DNA of 45,478 nt, taken from Mycobacterium sp. 852013-50091_SCH5140682 (GTDB lineage Bacteria > Actinomycetota > Actinomycetes > Mycobacteriales > Mycobacteriaceae). Positions within the stretch are counted from its first letter, which is position 1, and the number at the start of each line of letters is the position of its first letter. The translations under genes were made by a program, and so were the position numbers. The stretch spans positions 1 through 45,478 of the forward strand of contig NZ_LZTB01000082.1 in NCBI RefSeq assembly GCF_001665685.1, written 5' to 3'. Positions 1-7,912 of the stretch are shown here, piece by piece. Below the pieces are notes generated by a model. The model was not told the origin of the DNA. It searched no databases and saw only the letters and a program-made list of their open reading frames with translations.

Positions 1-6
1 ATGCGA

Positions 7-39
7 TCGTCGGCAGCGTCAGATGTGTATAAGAGACAG
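7..39 (+). other. Illumina Nextera adapter (assembly artefact)
   Basis: These 33 bases match the Nextera read-1 transposase adapter, ending in the 19-base Tn5 mosaic end AGATGTGTATAAGAGACAG at 21-39. Bases 1-6 before it are also unlikely to be genomic. Open reading frames through it give the tell-tale adapter peptides MRSSAASDVYKRQ (plus strand) and SLIHI (minus strand). Genomic sequence starts at 40. Confidence 0.97.
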
Positions 40-798
40 CGTCACCACGCCCCCGGCCAACATTGCCACCGGCGCGAATGTGGCTGCAGTCCAACGCTTC
101 CGGCGTACGACGGGGCTGCTGTCGAACATGAACCGGCCGCGCCGAGCCGAGGAGAGGGCGGCACCGCGGGCCAGCGCCAGCTCGGCCTCGGCAGGCGTGA
201 ACACCGGAACTCCGAGCGTCCGTTCCAGCCGGGGCATGACTCCGGTCAGGTCCCCCGCCGACCCGACCACCACCACCGCGTCCGGGCGCGGGGTCGCGCC
301 GGCGAATACGTCGCGCAGCCAAGCGGACAGCGCCGCGTCACCGTCGACGAGATGGTTGACCGCGCTGCGCACCGGTCCGCCGCCGGGCCGCACGGTCAGT
401 GCGATGACCATTTCGGGTTCGATGACGCAGACCACCGTCGAGTCGAAACCGACGACGTCGGCGATACCGCGGGCCAGCGCCTCGGTGGCCTGGGGTAGCC
501 GGACCGGCACCACACTCGGAAATCCGGACTCGGGCAGCGTCTTGATCACGTGGGACGCCTCCCGTTCGGCGTAGTCACTCCAGGTGACGCCGACCGAGCG
601 CAGCTCGTGGCCACTGCCTGCCGCCATCGCGTCGAGCTGCGCCACCGCGGACAGGACCTCGTCGCAGACGTCGCGCTCGTTGTAGGCCCGCAGATCGATC
701 GTGTCGTGGGCCAGCGTGGTGCCGTCCCCGTCGCGTCCTTCGACCAGGACCAGACCGACGCTGGATCCCGTCATCGAGACGCCGAGCACCGCGTCCAC
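40..798 (-). CDS. DUF7159-type mycobacterial protein, truncated at contig end
   Basis: Partial gene: 253 codons are present before the sequence runs into the adapter at 39. The start is GTG at 798 (product begins MDAVLGVSMT), preceded by an AGGGGAG ribosome binding site 5-6 nt upstream; the longer open frame to 924 has no such signal. The N-terminal ~200 residues resemble an actin/Hsp70-like ATPase fold (DAVLGVSMT...VGLVLVEG opening, a second VVVVGSAGDL segment), as annotated for the mycobacterial DUF7159 family, which usually continues with a membrane span and a Pro-rich tail. The last visible residues (after RKRW) are the beginning of that hydrophobic span. Function is unknown; the fold assignment is inference from family memory. 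Confidence 0.75.
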
Positions 799-1068
799 AC
801 GTACTCCCCTCGGAGCTGTGGCCACGAAACGGTGGCCCGCCGCAACGCGACAACGCAACATACCGCGGGCCTGGAAGTGTGGCCGCCGTCCACCTGTTCG
901 GGGGTGACCATACCCGGGCCTCACCGGGCAAGTACACCTGGTGACCGGCGGCTTCGGTCCTCGTGCCGGACGTCAATATGTGCTGTGCCCGATGAATCCG
1001 GTGGACAGGACCGAAATCGATTTTGCGGGCCGGCGGGGTAAATTCCCGCCCGACATCCGGGCGCCCGG

Positions 1069-2034
1069 TCAGCCCCGCCTGTCCTCGCCGCCGGAGAGGA
1101 TGTCGCCCAGCAGCGCCGGTTCGATGTTGCCGCCAGAGACGATGACGACCGCGGGACCCGCGGGCAGTGCACCACGCCGGTAGCCGGCCAGCGCGACGGC
1201 ACCACTTGGCTCGGCGACCAGATGCGCGCGGTGCGCCAGTTCCCGCACCGCCGTGCGGATCTCGTCCTCGCTGACCGTGATGACGCCGTCGAGAACGTGT
1301 TGCAGGTGCGCGAACGTCAGCGCCGACGGGGTGGAGCGCAGTCCGTCGGCGATGGTCCGGTTCCGTTGCGCCACCGGCCAATCCACCAGATGGCCGCTGG
1401 CCAGCGCCTCGGCGGTGTCTGCCGCGAGCTCGGGCTCGACGCCAAATATCTTGGCTTGCGGGCACAGTGCGCGTATCGCGGTGCCGATCCCGGAGGCCAG
1501 CCCGCCGCCGCTGACGGGAATCAGCACCGTCGCGACACTCGGGAGGTCCTCGGCGATCTCCAGCCCGGCGGTGCCCTGTCCGGCGATGATGGCAGGGTCG
1601 TCGAACGGCGGTATCAGGACACCGCCTGTGCGTTCGACGAGTTCTGCGGCCACCCGTTCGCGCTGGCCCGCGGCACACAGCACCACGTGTGCGCCATGGG
1701 CCCGGGTCGCGTCGACCTTGACCGCGGGAGTTTCCTCGGGCATCACGATGTGCGCGGCGACGCCGTACCGCGCCGCGGCGAAGGCGACCGCTTGGGCGTG
1801 GTTGCCACTGGAGTACGCCACTGCTCCCCTGGTCCGCACGTGCGGATCCAGCAGGCCGAGCGCGTTGAACGCGCCGCGGATCTTGAACGCGCCGATGGGT
1901 TGCAGGTTCTCGGGTTTGAGCCATAGCGGGCGATCCGGGTCGCCCCACGTGGCAGGCAGCAGCGGAGTGCGAAGCACGTCGGCGGCGATACGCCCGGCGG
2001 CGCCGCGGATGTCCTCGATGGTCACCAGTCTCAC
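1069..2034 (-). CDS. PLP-dependent threonine/serine dehydratase-like enzyme
   Basis: A 321-residue fold-type II PLP enzyme. Visible signatures are the lysine that should bind PLP (K51 in GAFKIRGAFN), the substrate-binding SSGNHAQA loop at about 94-101, and the glycine-rich phosphate-binding loop SGGGLASG near 176. This combination is that of threonine/serine dehydratases and related racemases; the length is that of single-domain catabolic enzymes, with no C-terminal ACT domain, so isoleucine feedback regulation is not expected. The start is GTG 2034; an internal GTG three codons later is also possible. It is divergent from the thioesterase at 2100, leaving 65 bp for both promoters. The exact substrate cannot be read from sequence. 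Confidence 0.85.
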   Translation of the reverse strand: MRLVTIEDIRGAAGRIAADVLRTPLLPATWGDPDRPLWLKPENLQPIGAFKIRGAFNALGLLDPHVRTRGAVAYSSGNHAQAVAFAAARYGVAAHIVMPEETPAVKVDATRAHGAHVVLCAAGQRERVAAELVERTGGVLIPPFDDPAIIAGQGTAGLEIAEDLPSVATVLIPVSGGGLASGIGTAIRALCPQAKIFGVEPELAADTAEALASGHLVDWPVAQRNRTIADGLRSTPSALTFAHLQHVLDGVITVSEDEIRTAVRELAHRAHLVAEPSGAVALAGYRRGALPAGPAVVIVSGGNIEPALLGDILSGGEDRRG

Positions 2035-2099
2035 GCCGGCCAGTCAACACCGCGGCGCTACAGTGGCTCGCGCCCGGGTGTCGGAGAAAGGGTGTCCAG

Positions 2100-2522
2100 G
2101 TGACGGGGTTCAGTTTTCCGATCGTGCCGCGCTACGCGGAGATCGATCAGCAGGGCGTGGTGTTCAACGGCCACTACCTGACGTGGTTCGACGAGACCTT
2201 CGGCGCACTGCTGGATCACCTCGGCGAGAGCTACCCCGACCTCATCGCGTCCGGATTCGACGTGCAGGTGGTGCACAGCGAAATCGACTACCTGGCGCCG
2301 GTGCGCTGGCGGGACGCCGTGCGGGTCACCGCACAGTGCGAACGCCTCGGTACGACGAGCTTCACGCTGGGCTATACGGTGCTGAGCTCCGATGCCACCA
2401 CCACCGAACGGCCCGCCGTCATCGGTCGCAACGTCTACGTCATCGTCTCCACCGCCGACTGGGCCAAGCGACCGGTCCCCGAACCTCTCCGCACGGCACT
2501 CAAATCCGTTGCTGTGCAATGA
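2100..2522 (+). CDS. Hotdog-fold acyl-CoA thioesterase (4HBT/YbgC type)
   Basis: A 140-residue protein with the 4-hydroxybenzoyl-CoA thioesterase layout: the RYAEIDQQGVVFNGHYLTWFDE segment at about 10-32 carries the acidic and Asn-His-Tyr residues of the family's active-site region, followed by the five-strand hotdog pattern (VVHSEIDYLAPVRWRDAVRV). It is expected to hydrolyse acyl- or aroyl-CoA thioesters in the cytoplasm. The start is GTG 2100, with an AAAGG-like ribosome binding site about 9 nt upstream. The ureohydrolase gene begins 49 bp after its stop but seems to have its own promoter. The substrate is unknown. Confidence 0.85.
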   Translation: MTGFSFPIVPRYAEIDQQGVVFNGHYLTWFDETFGALLDHLGESYPDLIASGFDVQVVHSEIDYLAPVRWRDAVRVTAQCERLGTTSFTLGYTVLSSDATTTERPAVIGRNVYVIVSTADWAKRPVPEPLRTALKSVAVQ

Positions 2523-2559
2523 GTCTCACCGGTCTGCCGTAGCGGGTCGACGGCGGCGG

Positions 2560-2565
2560 TAATGT
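2560..2565 (+). promoter_or_regulatory. -10 element for leaderless ureohydrolase transcript
   Basis: TAATGT (TANNNT) ends 6 nt before ATG 2572, placing transcription start at or next to the A of the start codon; no ribosome binding site is visible. Confidence 0.5.
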
Positions 2566-2571
2566 CGCCGC

Positions 2572-3600
2572 ATGGAAGACCACGGAGCACACCGAGAACT
2601 GCCCCCTGGCATGGCCGAACAGCTTGACCTGCCGTACTCCGGCATGGTGTCGTTCGGCCACCGCCCCTTCCTGACCGAGGTCGAGCAACTCGACTCATGG
2701 CGGCCCGATGTCGCGATCGTCGGGGCGCCCTTCGACGTCGGGACGACCAACCGGCCCGGTGCGCGCTTCGGCCCGCGCGCCATCCGCGCCACCGCCTACG
2801 AACCCGGCACCTACCACCTCGATCTGGGGCTGGAGATCTTCGACTGGCTGGAGGTGGTGGACTTCGGCGACGCGTACTGCCCGCACGGGCAGACCGAGGT
2901 GTCGCACTCCAACATCCGTGAGCGGGTGCACGCGGTGGCCTCGCGCGGCATCGTGCCGGTTGTGCTCGGTGGCGACCATTCCATCACCTGGCCCTCGGCC
3001 ACGGCGGTGGCCGACGTGCACGGCTATGGCAACGTGGGCATCGTGCACTTCGACGCACACGCCGACACCGCCGACATGATCGAAGGCAACCTGGCGAGCC
3101 ACGGCACGCCCATGCGTCGGCTCATCGAGTCCGGGGCGGTGCCCGGCACGCACTTCGTGCAGGTCGGCCTGCGTGGATACTGGCCGCCGCAGGACACCTT
3201 CGAGTGGATGCTCGAGCAGGGCATGACGTGGCACACCATGCAGGAGATCTGGGACCGCGGCTTCAAGGAAGTGATGAACGACGCCGTCGGCGAAGCGCTG
3301 GCCAAAGCCGAAAAGCTCTATCTCTCAGTCGATATCGACGTTCTCGATCCGGCACACGCGCCGGGCACCGGTACCCCGGAGCCCGGTGGCATCACCAGCG
3401 CCGACCTGCTGCGGATGGTGCGCCAGCTCTGCTACAGCCACGACGTCGCAGGCGTGGACGTGGTCGAGGTCTCCCCCGCCTACGACCACGCCGAGCTGAC
3501 CGTGAACGCCGCGCACCGCGTGGTGTTCGAGGCGCTGTCGGGTATGGCCGCGCGGCGCCGCGATGCCGCCCAGGCCAAACCGGGTCCACCGGCCCGCTGA
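2572..3600 (+). CDS. Agmatinase-family ureohydrolase
   Basis: A 342-residue arginase/agmatinase superfamily enzyme, hydrolysing a guanidino compound to urea plus an amine. All manganese ligands are visible: H136 in GGDHSITW, D161/H163/D165 in FDAHADTAD, and D254/D256 in SVDIDVLDP, followed by the conserved APGTGTPEPGG loop. The family also contains guanidinobutyrase, guanidinopropionase and guanidine hydrolase, which cannot be separated here. Agmatine cleavage would yield putrescine, which is thematically linked to the two glutamine-synthetase-like amine ligases elsewhere in the window, but they are not in one operon. ATG 2572 is supported by a -10 hexamer immediately upstream. Confidence 0.88.
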   Translation: MEDHGAHRELPPGMAEQLDLPYSGMVSFGHRPFLTEVEQLDSWRPDVAIVGAPFDVGTTNRPGARFGPRAIRATAYEPGTYHLDLGLEIFDWLEVVDFGDAYCPHGQTEVSHSNIRERVHAVASRGIVPVVLGGDHSITWPSATAVADVHGYGNVGIVHFDAHADTADMIEGNLASHGTPMRRLIESGAVPGTHFVQVGLRGYWPPQDTFEWMLEQGMTWHTMQEIWDRGFKEVMNDAVGEALAKAEKLYLSVDIDVLDPAHAPGTGTPEPGGITSADLLRMVRQLCYSHDVAGVDVVEVSPAYDHAELTVNAAHRVVFEALSGMAARRRDAAQAKPGPPAR

Positions 3601-3676
3601 CCAGTCCCGTTGAAACACCCCGGCGCCGGTAGGACAATCGGGGTGGCCATCGCGGTCCGATCGGGGAGGAACGATC

Positions 3677-3883
3677 ATGACGTATGCCGGCAACAGAACC
3701 TTCGACGACGACGCACCTGAGGCTGATGCGGTCGAACAGCTCACTCCCGTCACCGTCGACGACGATGACATGTCCGAACTCGGCCGGGTCCGGATCTCGC
3801 CCGATACGGATGCCGACGAGGCGGATCTGATCGAACAAGCCACTGCGGTCCCATTTGACGACGACCTGGATTTCGACCGCTGA
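3677..3883 (+). CDS. Small acidic hypothetical protein
   Basis: A 68-residue, strongly acidic protein (runs DDDA, DDDD, DDDLDFD) with no membrane segment and no recognised domain. ATG 3677 is preceded by GGGGAGGA at good spacing, so translation is well supported. The downstream GerW-like gene starts 17 bp after its stop with its own AGAGAGGA site, suggesting a two-gene operon. I do not recognise a family; its composition suggests a disordered, possibly metal- or partner-binding peptide, which is inference. Confidence 0.7.
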   Translation: MTYAGNRTFDDDAPEADAVEQLTPVTVDDDDMSELGRVRISPDTDADEADLIEQATAVPFDDDLDFDR

Positions 3884-3900
3884 CCAGAGAGGATGCCGGC

Positions 3901-4227
3901 ATGCGGATGCCCGAGGCGCTGGAAGCCCTGTCCACCGAGAGCGATGCCGACCGGGTGTTCGGTGAGCCGTATCAGACTCCCGACGGAGCCACCATCGTCC
4001 CGGTGTCCAAGGTTCGGCACCGCCGCGACGGCAGCCGGGTCACCCGGGCGCTCGGCGTGTTCGTGGTCAAGGACGGCAGACCGACGTGGGTGCCCGCCGT
4101 CGACGCCACGCGGCTGGCGTTGGTGGGCGAGTTGATCGGCCTGGTCGCGGCGACGCTGGCAACCGCGGCTATGATCCGTCGCCCGCCGTGGCCGGACCTG
4201 CGGGCCGACCTTTCGCGCTGCGCCTGA
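3901..4227 (+). CDS. GerW/YtfJ-like protein
   Basis: A 108-residue protein resembling the GerW (YtfJ) family: an N-terminal segment with FGEPYQTPDGATIVPVSKV followed by a beta-rich region (GVFVVKDGRPTWVPAVDATRLA) and a single hydrophobic C-terminal stretch at about 78-93. The family is named for spore germination in Bacillus but is widespread in non-sporulating actinobacteria, where its role is unknown. The ribosome binding site AGAGAGGA lies upstream of ATG 3901. The 3' end overlaps the 3' end of the convergent CcdA-like gene by 59 bp, so the two transcripts are antisense there. Confidence 0.7.
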   Translation: MRMPEALEALSTESDADRVFGEPYQTPDGATIVPVSKVRHRRDGSRVTRALGVFVVKDGRPTWVPAVDATRLALVGELIGLVAATLATAAMIRRPPWPDLRADLSRCA

Positions 4228-5068
4228 CCGTCAGTCGCCACACTGCGGCGGTCACCGCCAGGGCGGCGAGGGCCGCCAGCCACGGCCATGCCCCATGCTG
4301 ATGGACCCAGCCCGCCACGGTGCCCTGCACTCGACCGGCCGCGGCGATCACCGGGTCGTCGGGTGAGCCGCCGCCACCGAACAGCCGGATCTCGTAGAGG
4401 CCGTAGTAGCCGACGTAGGCACCCACGGCGATCAGCAGCGCGCCGCTGATTCTGTTGACATACGGCACAATTCGGCGCATCCGGTCGACGACCACAGTGC
4501 TCGCCGACGCGGCGGCCACGGCGAGGGCTCCGACGATCACCATGAATCCTGCCGCGTAGGCACCGAACACGGCGACGCCACGCACCGGTGTTCCCGATCG
4601 GAAACCCGCACCGGTGGCGGCGAGAAATGGCCCCACCGTGCAAGACAACGAGGCCACCGCGTAGCCCACGCCGTAGCCGAACATGGACCCCAGGCGTGCC
4701 GTCGGCGCCCAGTTGACGTGACGTGTCAACGTGTCTCCGACGAGCAGGCCCAGATGCCGGCCCGCCAGTAGCCAGCCGCCGAGCCCGAGCAAGACCAGCC
4801 CGATCAGCACCGTGACATAAGGCAGGTAGCGCTGCACGGTGCTGGCCACCGCGACCGTCAACGCGGCGAAAAGGCCGAACACCGCGACGAACCCGGCTGT
4901 CATCGCGACCGTGGCCAACAGCGCCCGGCGCACCGCCCGAGGCCATGCGGTCTCGTCCGGTCCGCGCACGACCAGCGCGAGATACCCTGGCAGCAAAGCG
5001 AATCCACACGGATTCAGCGCCGCGACGAGGCCGGCGCCGAACGCCAGCCCCACCAGTTCGTCACCCAC
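4169..5068 (-). CDS. CcdA/DsbD-like membrane electron-transfer protein (Rv2877c type)
   Basis: A 299-residue integral membrane protein with the cytochrome c biogenesis CcdA signature LNPCGFALLPGYLAL in its first helix and a second half-site later (SLSCTVGPFLAA), giving the pair of cysteines that shuttles electrons across the membrane. Roughly eight hydrophobic helices are visible. The open frame reaches 5395, but only the part from GTG 5068 fits the family; that start lies 5 bp after the mpt53 stop, typical of translational coupling. It probably supplies reducing equivalents to the Mpt53 protein encoded just upstream; the same two-gene order occurs in M. tuberculosis (Rv2878c-Rv2877c). Confidence 0.85.
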   Translation of the reverse strand: MGDELVGLAFGAGLVAALNPCGFALLPGYLALVVRGPDETAWPRAVRRALLATVAMTAGFVAVFGLFAALTVAVASTVQRYLPYVTVLIGLVLLGLGGWLLAGRHLGLLVGDTLTRHVNWAPTARLGSMFGYGVGYAVASLSCTVGPFLAATGAGFRSGTPVRGVAVFGAYAAGFMVIVGALAVAAASASTVVVDRMRRIVPYVNRISGALLIAVGAYVGYYGLYEIRLFGGGGSPDDPVIAAAGRVQGTVAGWVHQHGAWPWLAALAALAVTAAVWRLTVRRSAKGRPAGPATAGDGS

Positions 5069-5073
5069 GCCGG

Positions 5074-5589
5074 TCAGCGCAGCGCTGCCACCCGACTGGC
5101 CAACTCGTCCTGCGGCATGGCCGATGTCGGGTTGTTCACGAATGTCGACGATCCGTCGGCGCGGTAGAAGACGTAGGCCGGTTGCCACGGCACGTTGTAG
5201 CGCGCCCAGATCGAACCGTCGGCGTCGTTGAGATTGGTGAAGTTCAGGTGGTACTTGTCCACGAAGCCCTGCATCGCACCGACGTCGGAGTGCGCGGCCA
5301 CGCCCACGAATGTCACGCCCGGGTTTGCCGCCGACACAGCGCTGACGCCCGGAGCCTCGGCGTTGCAGAACGGGCACCACGGCGTCCAGAACCACAGCAC
5401 CGCAGGATGTCCGGCCAGGGTCGAGCCGTTGAACGGTGCGCCCGACAGGGTCGTCCCGGTGAACTGCATACGGTCATCGGCGAGTGCGGCGGGCGGGGCC
5501 ACCAACGCCAACCCCAGCACGACCACACTCATGACGGCGGCCAGGGCGAAGGCCAACATTCGCGGTCGCCGCCAGAATCGCGTACTCAT
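5074..5589 (-). CDS. mpt53: Secreted thioredoxin-fold oxidoreductase Mpt53
   Basis: A 171-residue exported protein very close to M. tuberculosis Mpt53 (Rv2878c): N-terminal signal peptide ending near PPAALAD, then the DRMQFTGTTLSG mature start, the WFWTPWCPFCNAEAP active site with a WCPFC CXXC motif, and a C-terminal ARYNVPWQPAYVFYRADG segment carrying the cis-proline region. It is a DsbE/DsbA-like thiol oxidoreductase acting on exported proteins. I chose ATG 5589 (MSTRFWRRPR) because GAGGAG lies 7 nt upstream and the signal peptide starts there; the open frame extends to 5673 without such support. It is the first gene of a two-gene unit with the CcdA-like protein. Confidence 0.92.
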   Translation of the reverse strand: MSTRFWRRPRMLAFALAAVMSVVVLGLALVAPPAALADDRMQFTGTTLSGAPFNGSTLAGHPAVLWFWTPWCPFCNAEAPGVSAVSAANPGVTFVGVAAHSDVGAMQGFVDKYHLNFTNLNDADGSIWARYNVPWQPAYVFYRADGSSTFVNNPTSAMPQDELASRVAALR

Positions 5590-5686
5590 GGCACCATCTC
5601 CTCGGCTCAAGGTGCAGCGTGCGCGCGGGGACGCACACACCCTTGACACGACAGCAGGCACACCCGGGTTCAAGAGGAACGGCAGA

Positions 5687-5721
5687 ACTGATGCCGCAGC
5701 GTCATACGCTGCGGCATCAGT
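5687..5721 (-). terminator. Hairpin terminator after the secreted repeat protein
   Basis: A perfect 16-bp inverted repeat (arms 5687-5702 and 5706-5721) with a 3-nt loop starts 12 bp beyond the stop of the gene at 5734 and is followed on the minus strand by TTCT. It separates that gene from mpt53. Confidence 0.75.
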
Positions 5722-5733
5722 CTGTGCGGCGGG

Positions 5734-6210
5734 TTATCCGACGCCGAAGATCGGGATGAACAGGCCGAACAGCCAGACACCCCACTGGCGGGGACCGTCG
5801 TTCCACACGGGGGTCAGGTCGTACCCGTAGTAGTTGATGGTCGGCGGCAACGGTCCGCCTCGCCACTGGTACGGCGGCGGCGGGCCCCAGCCCCACGGCG
5901 GCGGACCCTGGCGGTCATCCCACCAGTCGTGCCGGTTGTTGGCCCACCACGGACCCTTGTTGTCCCAGTCCCCGTGATCGTTGCCCCAGCGGCCGTGGTC
6001 GTTGTTCCAGTCCGCGCGGTCGTTGTTCCATGGGCCGCGGTCCGGTCCCCGGCCAGGCCCGTTGCAGAACGGGAAGCAGTCGTCCTGACCGTGCCCGGGC
6101 TGTAGCGGTGCGGGTACGACTGGTGCCGCCGATGCGGCAGGCGCGCCGGCGATTCCGATTCCGAGTGCGCCAACGGTCATCGCCGCTGCGACGAAATTCG
6201 TCAGTTTCAT
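5734..6210 (-). CDS. Secreted Trp/Asn/Asp-repeat hypothetical protein
   Basis: A 158-residue protein with a clear signal peptide (MKLTNFVAAAMTVGALGIGI... cleavage near ASAAP), a short Cys-containing segment (DDCFPFCNGP), then a 7-residue tandem repeat of the form W-[NG]-N-D-x-x-[DR] at residues 61-85, a Pro/Gly/Trp-rich region and a hydrophobic C-terminal tail ending GVWLFGLFIPIFGVG. ATG 6210 has an AGGAGG site 8 nt upstream. It is probably exported and may associate with the envelope through its tail. I recognise no functional domain; related low-complexity exported proteins occur in other mycobacteria. It is transcribed divergently from the GT39 gene and ends at a strong hairpin. Confidence 0.75.
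   Translation of the reverse strand: MKLTNFVAAAMTVGALGIGIAGAPAASAAPVVPAPLQPGHGQDDCFPFCNGPGRGPDRGPWNNDRADWNNDHGRWGNDHGDWDNKGPWWANNRHDWWDDRQGPPPWGWGPPPPYQWRGGPLPPTINYYGYDLTPVWNDGPRQWGVWLFGLFIPIFGVG
5956..6030 (-). repeat. Heptad Trp-Asn-Asp coding repeat
   Basis: About 3.5 copies of a 21-bp unit encoding W-N-N-D-x-x-x (residues 61-85 of the secreted protein). Copies differ at several codons, so this is a protein-level repeat that has had time to diverge. Confidence 0.7.
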
Positions 6211-6394
6211 TCATGAACCTCCTACGTTGGTGACCCGGGCGCCTGCCATCCCCCAATGGCCCGGCGCCGTAACGCCTTGCGACAACACCGCGGCGAGACG
6301 TTCACCCCCGTGTGAGTTATCGGCGCGGTGATCGCGAGCGTTACCCCGCGTCGCTCCCCGGAGCGTCATGGTGACGTGGCTAACCTGAAAGGCA

Positions 6395-7849
6395 ATGCCC
6401 CACGTCGCCACCGCCGCACCGACCCGTTCCGTGCCGAAGTTCGCTGCGTCGGCGGTGCTGCCGATCGCTGCGGTGGCTGCGTTGGCACATTGCGTCGCAA
6501 CACTATTGGGCCGGGGCTACTGGTTCGACGAGGTGTACATGCTGGCCATCGGCCGGTATCACCTGGACTGGGGTTCGGCCGATCAACCCCCGGCCGCCAC
6601 CGCGCTGGCCGCCCTCATGGACACCGTTGCGCCGAACTCTGTGTTTGCGTTGCGGGTGCCCGCGATACTCGCGACCGCGGGCGCGGTCGTGTTGGCGGCG
6701 ATGATCGCCCGGGAGTTCGGCGGTGACCGCGACGCCCAGGCGATCACGGCTGTGATGCAAGCCACAGCGCTCTGGCCGACGCTGACCGGGCACTGGTTGA
6801 CGCCCTACACGCTCGAACCGGTGCAGTGGCTGGCCATCATGTGGCTGTTGGTCCGCTGGGTCAGGGTGCGCGACGACCGACTGCTGGTCGCACTCGGTGC
6901 TGTGGTCGGGCTCGCCGTGATGACGAAGTTCCAGGTGTTGCTGCTGTGCGCGATGTTGCTGGTGTGCATCGCGATCACCGGCCCGCGCGATCTTCTGCGC
7001 CGCCCGGCTCTATGGTTGGGCGCCGCGATCGCCATCGGTGTGGCCGCACCGACATTGTGGTGGCAACAGTCACACGGCTGGCCGCAATGGCAGATGACCA
7101 GAGTGGTCGCAGGCGAAGCCGAGGCGCTCTACGGCGGGCGCCCGGGCGTCGCGGTGCAGCTCGTGATCTATGCAGGGGTCCTCGGGGTGTTCCTCGGTCT
7201 CTACGGCGCCTGGCAGCTACTGCGCGCACCGCATTGGCGGGAGTACCGGTTCATCGCGTTCACCGCTGCGGCGCTGTACGTGGTGTTCATCGCGACGCTG
7301 GGCCGCCCGTACTACCTGGCTGGACTGTACGGGGTGCTTGCCGCCGCAGGTGCGGTGAGCCTGCAACTGCGACGTGCAGCCAAGCCCGGTGGCAGGCGCT
7401 GGCCGGCACGCGTTGGCGCATTGACGAGCATCGCAGCGGCGGTGCTCATTTTGGTCTTCTCCGTCGGGGCCACCCGCTCCGACATCGGCGAGAAGATCGC
7501 CCGCACCACCGCGCAGGCCTACCAGAGCCTGCCCGGACCCGAGCGCGAACACACCGCACTGCTGGGCGAGTCCTACATCGTGGCGGCATATCTCGACGGA
7601 TACGCACCGAAGTACAGCCTGCCGCCGGCGTACAGCACCAATCGCAGCTACGGCTACTTCCCGCCGCCACCTGATGCGGTGGACACCGTGCTCTATGTGG
7701 GCCGGACCCCGGAACCGTTGCGTGGATATTTCGCGTCCGCCGACAAGGTCGGCACGGTCAACGACGATCTCTACATCTATCGCCTGAGCGGGCGCGAGCA
7801 ACCGTGGCAACAGATCTGGCCGCGGTTGCGGACACTGACCGTATCCTGA
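6395..7849 (+). CDS. GT39/ArnT-like membrane glycosyltransferase
   Basis: A 484-residue polytopic protein of the GT-C superfamily (glycosyltransferase family 39, PMT/ArnT-like). After the first transmembrane helix comes the diagnostic extracytoplasmic loop GRGYWFDEVYMLAIGRYHLDWGSADQPP, whose acidic pair follows the Y-W-F-D-E pattern of this family. About ten to eleven hydrophobic helices follow, and a soluble domain of about 120 residues closes the protein (SYIVAAYLDGYAPKY). It should transfer a sugar from a polyprenyl-phosphate donor to a wall glycan, lipid or exported protein; the acceptor is unknown. ATG 6395 has AAAGG just upstream. It stands alone, divergent from the secreted repeat protein. 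Confidence 0.8.
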   Translation: MPHVATAAPTRSVPKFAASAVLPIAAVAALAHCVATLLGRGYWFDEVYMLAIGRYHLDWGSADQPPAATALAALMDTVAPNSVFALRVPAILATAGAVVLAAMIAREFGGDRDAQAITAVMQATALWPTLTGHWLTPYTLEPVQWLAIMWLLVRWVRVRDDRLLVALGAVVGLAVMTKFQVLLLCAMLLVCIAITGPRDLLRRPALWLGAAIAIGVAAPTLWWQQSHGWPQWQMTRVVAGEAEALYGGRPGVAVQLVIYAGVLGVFLGLYGAWQLLRAPHWREYRFIAFTAAALYVVFIATLGRPYYLAGLYGVLAAAGAVSLQLRRAAKPGGRRWPARVGALTSIAAAVLILVFSVGATRSDIGEKIARTTAQAYQSLPGPEREHTALLGESYIVAAYLDGYAPKYSLPPAYSTNRSYGYFPPPPDAVDTVLYVGRTPEPLRGYFASADKVGTVNDDLYIYRLSGREQPWQQIWPRLRTLTVS

Positions 7850-7899
7850 CCGCGCGACGGGTGTGGACCGAATGCCCACCACACTGCGGGTGGACGCTC

Positions 7900-7905
7900 T
7901 ACGCT
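7900..7905 (+). promoter_or_regulatory. -10 element for leaderless P450 transcript
   Basis: TACGCT (TANNNT) followed by 7 nt and ATG 7913. No ribosome binding site precedes the ATG, so this hexamer is the main support for that start. Confidence 0.45.
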
Positions 7906-7912
7906 CGATTGG

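Noticed and set aside
1288..1301. GAGAACGTGTTGCA, resembling the KstR pattern.
   Set aside because: The first fixed base does not match, and it lies inside the PLP enzyme gene away from any promoter.
575..2050. A 491-codon minus-strand frame across the first two genes.
   Set aside because: Its translation is Arg/Gly-rich low-complexity text, a frame shadow of the PLP enzyme and DUF7159 genes; GC-rich codons suppress stops in the other frames.
5069..5395. Extended N-terminus for the CcdA-like gene.
   Set aside because: The added residues are Arg-rich and overlap mpt53 in another frame; GTG 5068 gives the family start.
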